8,816 nucleotides of DNA from an uncultured Pseudobdellovibrionaceae bacterium (GTDB lineage: Bacteria; Bdellovibrionota; Bdellovibrionia; Bdellovibrionales; Bdellovibrionaceae): contig CALCCV010000177.1 of the NCBI GenBank assembly GCA_937900305.1, forward strand, positions 1-8,816, given 5' to 3'. Position numbers and translations under genes: made by a program. Of the stretch, positions 1-5,304 are shown in pieces. The notes beneath the pieces were generated by a model, which ran no database searches, was not told the origin of the DNA, and saw nothing but the letters and a program-made list of their open reading frames with translations. How positions within the stretch are numbered: the first letter of the stretch is position 1; every line of letters begins with the position of its first letter.

Positions 1-935
1 CTGACTTGCGGCTGGATACGCTCACCTGCCAACAATAAATTTTCGAGCAAATTTTTGAGCGAGGCTATGGGAGTCCGTAAATCATGAGTCAAATGTCCAA
101 TCAGCTCCATGCGGTCTTTTTCAGATTGCCGAAGATTCAACACAACTCTTTCGATTTCGTCAGCCATGTGATTGAACGACACCATCAGTTGCCCGACCTC
201 ATCCACCTTGGTGATCGGAAAACGACTTTTGAGATTTCCATTTTTCAAATCTTCGATGATGTCTTCGGCCATTTTGGCCTTGTCTCTAAAGGTCGAAAAA
301 ATAAAAAATATCGACACACCAGAAGCTATAAAGATCGCGGCCAATAGCGACGCAATTGTAATGATGATGGCCGACCGCGGAGGCCCTGGCGGTCCCCCTG
401 GTCCGTGCATTCCCGGAGGGCCCGAGGGCCGCCCCCTCCCCTCCGATGTCGCCGCTGACTTTTCGTCTGATTTTTCGCTGCCCTGATCGGGTCCAAATCC
501 ACGGTGTGACAAGCGCAAATATTGAGGAACCTCACTCTTGAGGCGAATGGTTGAGTTTGGAGGGCCCGGGCGCCACGGCGTTGGTTCAACGGCAGACTCA
601 TAAACTGCCTTCGGCAATTTGGCTTTGGCTAAAATTTGTTCTGCCGATAAAAGACTTTTTCCATCGGCGTCCAAGAGATCAAAAATGAAGGGGGAGTGTC
701 CATTGGCGGCCTCGTTGAATTTCCGAACAACTGTCAGCTTGTTTTCATCGAGCGAATCAATCATCCTGGCAAAAGCCAACGCAAATGTTGGAGCCCTCTG
801 TTCAAAGCGCTCTTGATCGCGAACGCGATTGACCTCATTTAAAATCATCGACGTGGCCACTGCCACAACTGTGGCCGTGATAAAAATGGCTGATGTTAGA
901 AAGAAAAATTTTCGGTAAATTTTTGATCCAATCAT
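1..935 (-). CDS. Sensor histidine kinase, N-terminal part (runs off the left edge)
   Basis: This is a membrane sensor kinase that should autophosphorylate on a histidine and pass the phosphate to the regulator encoded just upstream. Translating the minus strand from ATG at 935-933 gives 311 codons without a stop. A first membrane segment spans about residues 10-30. A periplasmic region (31-188) ends in a low-complexity, collagen-like Gly/Pro stretch. A second membrane segment covers about 189-213, then a HAMP linker (about 214-268, with DEVGQLMVSFNHMADEIE), and then the H-box HLTHDLRTP, with His284 as the predicted phospho-acceptor. The rest of the dimerisation domain and the ATP-binding domain lie outside the window. 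The start codon overlaps the stop of the response regulator as ATGA, which implies translational coupling. The signal sensed is unknown. The kinase call is firm; the subfamily is not assigned. Confidence 0.93.
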   Translation of the reverse strand, partial: MIGSKIYRKFFFLTSAIFITATVVAVATSMILNEVNRVRDQERFEQRAPTFALAFARMIDSLDENKLTVVRKFNEAANGHSPFIFDLLDADGKSLLSAEQILAKAKLPKAVYESAVEPTPWRPGPPNSTIRLKSEVPQYLRLSHRGFGPDQGSEKSDEKSAATSEGRGRPSGPPGMHGPGGPPGPPRSAIIITIASLLAAIFIASGVSIFFIFSTFRDKAKMAEDIIEDLKNGNLKSRFPITKVDEVGQLMVSFNHMADEIERVVLNLRQSEKDRMELIGHLTHDLRTPIASLKNLLENLLLAGERIQPQV

Positions 936-1603
936 ATTTTTTGCAACCTGTAACCGACGCCATAGACCGATTGAATGGCAACGCCGGCGACCTCTAATTT
1001 TTTCAATTTATTTCGAATGTGACTCACGTGCGAGTCAATCGTTCGATCAAATATCTCGCCTTCGTTATTGGTGGCCGAGATTAAATCTTCACGCGAAATA
1101 ACAGCTTCGGGGCGGGCCAGGAGATAGGCAAAAATATCAAACTCACGTCGATTAAAATCGATTTCTATTTTATCGATCAAAATTTTACGCTGTCCTAGCA
1201 GAGCTAAAACGGGACCATACCGAATCTGCTGTTCACGCAAGACGGGCTCTTTGAGAGCCACTTGAATTCGGGCTTGAAGTTCTTTCGAGCCAAAAGGTTT
1301 TTTAACATAGTCATTGGCCCCCATGTGCAAACCCGTCACTGCCGAATCTTCATCCGAGCGAGCCGTTAACATGATGATAGGAATCCGCGAGCCCTCGTCG
1401 CGAATTTCTCGACAAAAATCAAATCCAGTTCCGTCGGGCAAATTGACATCCAAAAGAATAAGGTCAAAAGCGGATTGGCGATTTTTTGATCGAGCGGAGG
1501 CAAGGTCCATTGCCCAACTGACTTGATAGCCCTCGGCTTCCAAGCCCACACTCAGACTTCGGCCCAGAACTGGATCATCTTCAACCAGCAATATGATACT
1601 CAC
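932..1603 (-). CDS. OmpR/PhoB-family response regulator
   Basis: This is a cytoplasmic DNA-binding response regulator of 223 residues, the usual family length. The receiver domain (about 2-118) has the acidic pair Asp9/Asp10, the phospho-acceptor Asp52 (in LILLDVNLPDG), Thr80 and Lys102 (in VKKPF). The C-terminal winged helix (about 128-221) contains the recognition-helix region DRTIDSHVSHIRNKL and ends in the typical VYGVGYRL hairpin. The start is GTG at 1603-1601, supported by AGGAG at a spacing of 5 bases (1609-1613). It is the first gene of an operon with the sensor kinase, which it overlaps by 4 bases, so the two are probably cognate partners. Target genes cannot be read from the sequence. 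Repeats in the leader (1604-1848) could be binding sites, but this is unproven. Confidence 0.97.
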   Translation of the reverse strand: MSIILLVEDDPVLGRSLSVGLEAEGYQVSWAMDLASARSKNRQSAFDLILLDVNLPDGTGFDFCREIRDEGSRIPIIMLTARSDEDSAVTGLHMGANDYVKKPFGSKELQARIQVALKEPVLREQQIRYGPVLALLGQRKILIDKIEIDFNRREFDIFAYLLARPEAVISREDLISATNNEGEIFDRTIDSHVSHIRNKLKKLEVAGVAIQSVYGVGYRLQKI

Positions 1604-1790
1604 AATATCTCCTATGCCTAGCAGGCTCCGCCCTTGTCTCTAGCTTGCCAATCAATTGTGGAAACGGAATGGAAAATCGCCACATTTTCGGCCCGAAGGG
1701 TCACAATTTGAGATCGAGAAATATTTTATTTTCCTGATTCATCCATACTCTCACCACAATTCCTCTCAAAAACAGATGCTGTGAGTATCA
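1594..1790. repeat. 11-base perfect inverted repeat flanking the response-regulator leader
   Basis: TGATACTCACA at 1594-1604 is the exact reverse complement of TGTGAGTATCA at 1780-1790. The left arm includes the GTG start codon of the response regulator. The arms enclose 175 bases, which are most of the intergenic region. The match does not extend beyond 11 bases. Function is unknown; chance is possible. Confidence 0.5.
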
Positions 1791-1848
1791 ATGAAAACAG
1801 ACGTGAACCCATGATGTTTGACTTAGCCGACGGAAGACATCAACACCG
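1604..1848. promoter_or_regulatory. Intergenic region upstream of the two-component operon
   Basis: These 245 bases separate the end of the four-gene operon from the regulator start. They should hold the minus-strand promoter of the two-component pair, but I could not find a convincing pair of -35 and -10 boxes. The motif AATTGTG/CACAATT occurs three times: 1654-1660 in one orientation, and 1702-1708 and 1755-1761 in the other. These could be binding sites for a regulator. No protein-coding gene is credible here. Confidence 0.4.
1609..1613 (-). promoter_or_regulatory. Ribosome binding site of the response regulator
   Basis: AGGAG on the minus strand lies 5 bases before the GTG at 1603 and supports this non-ATG start. 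Confidence 0.8.
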
Positions 1849-1853
1849 TCAGC
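1826..1853 (-). other. Hairpin at the end of the four-gene operon, not a clear terminator
   Basis: GCCGACGG (1826-1833) pairs with CCGTCAGC (1846-1853). This is an 8-base stem with one mismatch, which becomes a U-G wobble in the minus-strand transcript, and a 12-base loop. It overlaps the stop codon of the cysteine-rich gene. No U-tract follows on the minus strand, so it is not a standard intrinsic terminator. It may act as a 3' stabilising stem or be fortuitous. Confidence 0.35.
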
Positions 1854-2259
1854 CGCCTCGCAATTGACGCCCAAACTCATCTTCCAGAACCATCAAAGAC
1901 CATTCAATCCGGCCAGCTATAGCTTTTAAGCGATCGAATTTCTGGCGATCAAAATCTGGTTTCGCCATCGCGGCCTGACACAAATAAAGTGTACAGGTCT
2001 CGCGCAAATGCGGTGGCACAATGCAACCCTGGCCACCGATAAAACGCAATCGATGCCCCGTCGAAGCGAACTCATGACCCAATTTTCGAGCTTCCGTTTG
2101 AACGTGAGAACAAATAGAATCTTTACAGGCACAGTCTGTGCGGGCGCAGTCCGTGCATTCTTGATTGGTGAAAAGATAAATCACCCGAAACCACTGAATC
2201 TTTCGACGGTAAAGGCGATGATACTTGGCCCTAGCTTTTTCCAACCGTAAAGGATCCAC
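1849..2259 (-). CDS. Small cysteine-rich protein of unknown function, possible metal or Fe-S binder
   Basis: This 136-residue soluble protein has no signal peptide or membrane segment. Eight cysteines fall in two groups: Cys35, 38, 43, 45 and 50 (ECTDCARTDCACKDSIC) and Cys79, 89 and 94 (GCIVPPHLRETCTLYLC). The second group recalls the G-C...R..C..Y.C pattern of YkgJ-like cysteine-cluster proteins, which are thought to bind zinc or iron; I am not certain of family membership. The N-terminus is strongly basic. The start is GTG at 2259-2257, three bases after the peroxidase stop and in the same frame, so an upstream start is excluded. The Shine-Dalgarno match is weak, so reinitiation from the peroxidase gene is likely. 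It is the last gene of the operon. Joint expression with a peroxidase would suit a redox-sensitive metalloprotein, but that is inference. Confidence 0.75.
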   Translation of the reverse strand: MDPLRLEKARAKYHRLYRRKIQWFRVIYLFTNQECTDCARTDCACKDSICSHVQTEARKLGHEFASTGHRLRFIGGQGCIVPPHLRETCTLYLCQAAMAKPDFDRQKFDRLKAIAGRIEWSLMVLEDEFGRQLRGG

Positions 2260-2262
2260 GGT

Positions 2263-2784
2263 TTATTCCGCCGGCCCCAGAAGAGCTAAGATATCCGATT
2301 CCATGTCAGAGACCTTTTCTCGCGGACCAAAACGCTTGACGACCTGACCCTGTCGATCAATCAAAAACTTCGTAAAATTCCATTTGATAAATTCCGTCCC
2401 CATAGATCCAGGAGCGGCTCGCTTTAAAAATTTATAAAATTCATCAGCGTCGTCACCATTCACTTTGATTTTATTCATCAGCTGGAAAGTCACTCCGTAT
2501 GTCAATCGGCAGAACTCGTGAATTTCGGCATTCGTGCCCGGCTCTTGACCCATAAATTGGTTGCACGGAAAGGCCAGCACAAAAAGTCCCTGCGCTTTGT
2601 ATTTTTGATAAATCTCTTCCAGCTCAGCGTACTGGGGTGTGAAACCACACTTGCTCGCGACATTCACGCACAGAATGACCCGACCTTGAAATACCGAGAG
2701 CGGAAAAGGCAAACCCATGCCATCGGTGACCGTAAAGCTATAGGCATTTTTACCAATATCGGATTCAGATTTATTTTCTGACAT
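2263..2784 (-). CDS. gpx: Glutathione peroxidase-family thiol peroxidase
   Basis: This enzyme reduces hydrogen peroxide and organic or lipid hydroperoxides. The 173-residue protein has the family signatures NVASKCGFTPQY (peroxidatic Cys46, not selenocysteine), FPCNQF (Gln76) and KWNF (Trp135, Asn136), which complete the catalytic tetrad. Cys92 (in EFCRLTYGVTF) matches the resolving cysteine of thioredoxin-dependent members such as yeast Gpx3. Thioredoxin is therefore a more likely electron donor than glutathione. No signal peptide is seen, so it is cytoplasmic. I chose ATG at 2784-2782 because AAGGGAG lies 5 bases before it. An ATG nine codons upstream (2811) would extend the reading frame but has less support. 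The gene overlaps the end of the YjdF gene by 14 bases, so translation is probably coupled. Confidence 0.96.
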   Translation of the reverse strand: MSENKSESDIGKNAYSFTVTDGMGLPFPLSVFQGRVILCVNVASKCGFTPQYAELEEIYQKYKAQGLFVLAFPCNQFMGQEPGTNAEIHEFCRLTYGVTFQLMNKIKVNGDDADEFYKFLKRAAPGSMGTEFIKWNFTKFLIDRQGQVVKRFGPREKVSDMESDILALLGPAE

Positions 2785-3421
2785 TCGAGCTCCCTTGCAA
2801 TTGTCGATCATGCCATCGACTCAAAAATACCAGCGCCGTCGCTGCTCCGATCAAAGCCAAAAACATATCAGTCTGGGTGTCCCAAATATCACCTTGCGTG
2901 CCAAGAAACGCCTGCGCCCCTTCGCCTGACAGCAACGCCGTCCACCACTCTATCAATTCATAAAACGCACTGAATGCCAAACAAACCGAAACGACAAAGA
3001 AATTCAACCAAAACCCCCGCTTCACAGCTTGCCAGCGAATCAAAATTTCCCTGGCTAAAATGGCTGGTTCAAAACCTTGAATGAAGTGCCCCAGACGATC
3101 ATAATGATTGCGGCTCATCTCGAAAAACTCTTTCAGCCAAAAGCCAATTGGAACTTCGGCGTAAGTATACTTCCCTCCGACAAACAATATGACCGAGTGA
3201 ATACAGATAAGAACAAACAGCAGCGGCGTAATTTTGTCAGATCGTAAAAATTTTCCAGCGAAAATCAAGCCGAGAAAGCCTGGAGCTACTTCTAAATACC
3301 AGGTGAAGCGATCCTTAGGAAACCAACCACTCCAAATAAAAACTGTCCAACTTAGCAACCAGGCCATCCACAGCCAAATCGCCAGATTCACCGGAAAGGT
3401 CTTTGAGCTGTTTTTTTTCAA
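2771..3421 (-). CDS. yjdF: YjdF/DUF2238-family inner membrane protein
   Basis: This polytopic inner membrane protein belongs to the YjdF (DUF2238) family; its biochemical role is not established. It has 216 residues, close to the family norm. Likely membrane segments are at about 11-31, 44-60, 65-83, 137-157 and 183-201. Conserved polar blocks include GGKYTYAEVP (82-91), SRNHYDRLGHFIQGF (103-117), FYELIEWW (153-160) and GTQGDIWDTQTDM (174-186). These His, Asp, Glu and Tyr residues within or near membrane segments suggest a catalytic or ion/metal site, but this is inference. The start is TTG at 3421-3419, only 6 bases after the HD-GYP stop codon and in the same frame, so no upstream start is possible. 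The next ATG (codon 19) would cut the first membrane segment. The Shine-Dalgarno signal is weak, which suggests coupling to the preceding gene. Confidence 0.92.
   Translation of the reverse strand: MKKNSSKTFPVNLAIWLWMAWLLSWTVFIWSGWFPKDRFTWYLEVAPGFLGLIFAGKFLRSDKITPLLFVLICIHSVILFVGGKYTYAEVPIGFWLKEFFEMSRNHYDRLGHFIQGFEPAILAREILIRWQAVKRGFWLNFFVVSVCLAFSAFYELIEWWTALLSGEGAQAFLGTQGDIWDTQTDMFLALIGAATALVFLSRWHDRQLQGSSNVRK
2790..2796 (-). promoter_or_regulatory. Ribosome binding site choosing the peroxidase start
   Basis: AAGGGAG on the minus strand lies 5 bases before the ATG at 2784, inside the YjdF reading frame. It favours this ATG over the one at 2811. Confidence 0.7.
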
Positions 3422-3424
3422 CTG

Positions 3425-5035
3425 CTAACTCGCTTTTTTTAAAAGAGAGCCGTCGTTAAGACATGTCCACACTTTCGCATCGATAAACAATTTCAACAAG
3501 TCTTGGTCGACTTTGTTGTTGCGAGCTTCATAGTTGAGGATATTCAGGGCTCTCTCGGTATCAAGAGCTTTTTTATAAGGCCGATCGCGTGCGGTCAAGG
3601 CATCATAGATGTCAGCGATCGTCATAATCTTCGATTGCAGGGGAATTTGCAGGTCGGTGAGGCCTCGGGGGTAACCCGAGCCATCTAACTTTTCATGATG
3701 AGCATGCGCAATTTCGGCCACATTACTCAACTCTTCAGTCCAAGCAATTTCAGACAGAAATCGAAAAGTGTGGGTGACGTGAGATTCGATCTCTTTGCGC
3801 TCGAGCTCGCTCAACGAACCTTTGGGAATGGAAAGGCGCATACGAACTTCGTCGGACAGCAAATTCTGACCAAAGTTGGTGGAAAGTTCATCAATCTCAC
3901 CAATCACTTTCTTGATATCAAGATCTTGCGCCATGACCATCGGTTCATTCGCGGTCAGCACATTTTTCCGAAGCAAAAGTAATTTGTTTTCAAATGCAGA
4001 CAACTTTTGTTCAAGGTCTGTTTTCTGCTGTTTCAACTGATGAATAGGGCAACCACACTCTATCTGATCCAACAGGGCGTGGGAAAAGTTCTTCCACGAC
4101 TCTGCCTGGTGAAGTGCTTTCGCGGACTCGAGTCGCAACATCAATGCTTCTAGCTCGTGAGGGAAAAGCTTCTTTTCTTTGCTGAGCACATCTTCCTTCA
4201 CACCGATTTTTCCAAAATCATGCAAAAGCGAAGCATACCGCAACTCTCGAATTTGCTGACTATTGAATTGAACGGTTCGAAATTTTCCAATTTCGACTCG
4301 ATTGAGAATCAGAGCGGTCTCGACAGTCAAAAGTGCCACCCGATCACTGTGACCACTGGTCGTAGGGTCTCGCGACTCGATTGCCATAACGGACGCTTTC
4401 ACGAAGCTTTCGAACAGATTTTTGATCTCACGATTCAATTTCAAATTATTTAAAGCCACCGCAGCTTGTGACGCAAGGGCCGTCAAAAGATTTTCATCTT
4501 CTTCCGAAAATTCAACAAAGTCGGGTTCCGTTGGCTCTACGCTCAAATCCCAGTCAAAATCATCTCTGACTTTATTGATAATTTGTAAGACACCTAAAAC
4601 TTGCCCTTCTGCGGATTTCAATGGCAAAACCATCATCGACTTACTTCTGTACTTCAAGTCAGCATCATATTTTTTTTCAAATTTATAAGGGACATCCGGA
4701 GGCAAATCGTACGCATCTTTAATTCGCAGGGCCTTGCCCTCGACCGCAACAAATCCAGCTAAACTTTTCCGATTGAGATCTAAGAGGCGATCTCGCAGAC
4801 GCGTTCCACGAGTTCGGTTGGCTGTTTTAAGAAATCGGAGGTGACTCACCTGGATTGGAAATGGTTCGGCTTCCTGTTTGATTTTTTCTATTAGATAAAT
4901 AGACGAAGCATCGGCATTGGAAATCTCCATGCCCTTCTGCAAAATCAATTCAAGAATTTTTTCAAAGCTCTTTTCGGCAGTCAGCGCGACGCCAACTTCA
5001 ATCAACGAAAGAAACTTTGCGTTTTCACTTTTCAA
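3425..5035 (-). CDS. GAF and HD-GYP domain protein, probable cyclic-di-GMP phosphodiesterase
   Basis: HD-GYP proteins hydrolyse cyclic-di-GMP or related dinucleotides. Residues here are counted from the furthest upstream TTG (5050; 541 residues). A GAF sensor domain covers about 28-202. A helical linker leads into the HD-GYP domain with His234 (SGHSDRV), His277-Asp278 and Lys281 (LLHDFGKIGV), His424, His451-His452 (HHEKLDGSGYP, the GYP motif, 451-461) and Asp480 (ADIYDALTARDRPYK). The metal-binding and GYP residues look complete, so it is probably active. About 110 residues, largely predicted coiled coil (about 300-415), are inserted between the HDxGK and second-histidine segments; similar insertions occur in some GAF/HD-GYP proteins. 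There is no membrane segment, so it is cytoplasmic. I prefer TTG at 5035 (codon 6) because GGAAAGG lies 6 bases before it; TTG at 5050 lacks such a site. It is the first gene of a four-gene operon. Confidence 0.93.
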   Translation of the reverse strand: MKSENAKFLSLIEVGVALTAEKSFEKILELILQKGMEISNADASSIYLIEKIKQEAEPFPIQVSHLRFLKTANRTRGTRLRDRLLDLNRKSLAGFVAVEGKALRIKDAYDLPPDVPYKFEKKYDADLKYRSKSMMVLPLKSAEGQVLGVLQIINKVRDDFDWDLSVEPTEPDFVEFSEEDENLLTALASQAAVALNNLKLNREIKNLFESFVKASVMAIESRDPTTSGHSDRVALLTVETALILNRVEIGKFRTVQFNSQQIRELRYASLLHDFGKIGVKEDVLSKEKKLFPHELEALMLRLESAKALHQAESWKNFSHALLDQIECGCPIHQLKQQKTDLEQKLSAFENKLLLLRKNVLTANEPMVMAQDLDIKKVIGEIDELSTNFGQNLLSDEVRMRLSIPKGSLSELERKEIESHVTHTFRFLSEIAWTEELSNVAEIAHAHHEKLDGSGYPRGLTDLQIPLQSKIMTIADIYDALTARDRPYKKALDTERALNILNYEARNNKVDQDLLKLFIDAKVWTCLNDGSLLKKAS

Positions 5036-5040
5036 GTGAA
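5024..5040. repeat. Palindrome over the HD-GYP start codon
   Basis: TTCACTT, a 3-base spacer and AAGTGAA form a perfect 7-base inverted repeat. It covers the preferred TTG start (5035-5033). In the minus-strand mRNA it would form a hairpin holding part of the start codon in its stem. It may limit translation or be a protein-binding site. It is related in sequence to the palindrome at 5108-5121. Confidence 0.6.
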
Positions 5041-5041
5041 G

Positions 5042-5048
5042 CCTTTCC
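5042..5048 (-). promoter_or_regulatory. Ribosome binding site choosing the HD-GYP gene start
   Basis: GGAAAGG on the minus strand ends 6 bases before the TTG at 5035. It favours that codon over the TTG at 5050, which overlaps this site. Confidence 0.55.
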
Positions 5049-5107
5049 AAAAGTCAAAATGGACACACCGCCGACAGCGAGGCCCGCCCCTTCCTATCGA
5101 CACAGAG

Positions 5108-5121
5108 TTCACTTTTGTGAA
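5108..5121. repeat. Second TTCAC...GTGAA palindrome in the divergent promoter region
   Basis: TTCAC-TTTT-GTGAA is a perfect 5-base inverted repeat. It matches the 5024-5040 palindrome apart from 3 missing central bases: TTCACTTTTCAAGTGAAG versus TTCACTTTTGTGAAG. The two centres are about 82 bases apart. A shared operator is plausible but unproven. Confidence 0.5.
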
Positions 5122-5246
5122 GAGATACCACCCCAATTGATCAGGGCTTTTTGCGAATCTAATCTAAGGCACAGGGCACCTAAGTGGAACTCACCCCCGC
5201 GACTCGCCCTCAGTCGATCGAATGGCCCTTCTGTTCGCAATGTCCC

Positions 5247-5275
5247 TTGAAGATTTTGAACTTAAAGCCTAGTCT
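5247..5275 (+). promoter_or_regulatory. Candidate sigma-70 promoter for oligopeptidase B
   Basis: TTGAAG (5247-5252) and TAGTCT (5270-5275) are separated by 17 bases, which would start transcription near 5282, about 23 bases before the ATG. The -10 match is poor (3 of 6), so this is only a candidate. The rest of the divergent gap (5051-5304) shows no gene and no clear minus-strand promoter for the HD-GYP operon. Confidence 0.3.
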
Positions 5276-5304
5276 ATTGGACAGCTCAAAATGGAGATTT
5301 AGCA

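Noticed and set aside
172..486. A plus-strand frame with a Gly/Pro-rich collagen-like protein.
   Set aside because: It is the antisense shadow of the Gly-X-Y segment of the kinase, whose frame is fully open and has clear domains.
1781..1867. A plus-strand 28-codon frame starting at GTG 1781 within the intergenic inverted repeat.
   Set aside because: It has no ribosome binding site, runs into the cysteine-rich gene on the other strand and has no recognisable protein features.
3437..3448. A slippery-type run (T TTA AAA AAA) at the end of the HD-GYP gene that could give a -1 frameshift extension.
   Set aside because: The extension would only overlap the YjdF start in a shadow frame, and no stimulating downstream structure is apparent.
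5017..5250. A plus-strand 77-codon frame across the divergent promoter region.
   Set aside because: It overlaps the HD-GYP start, has no ribosome binding site and has a composition unlike real proteins.
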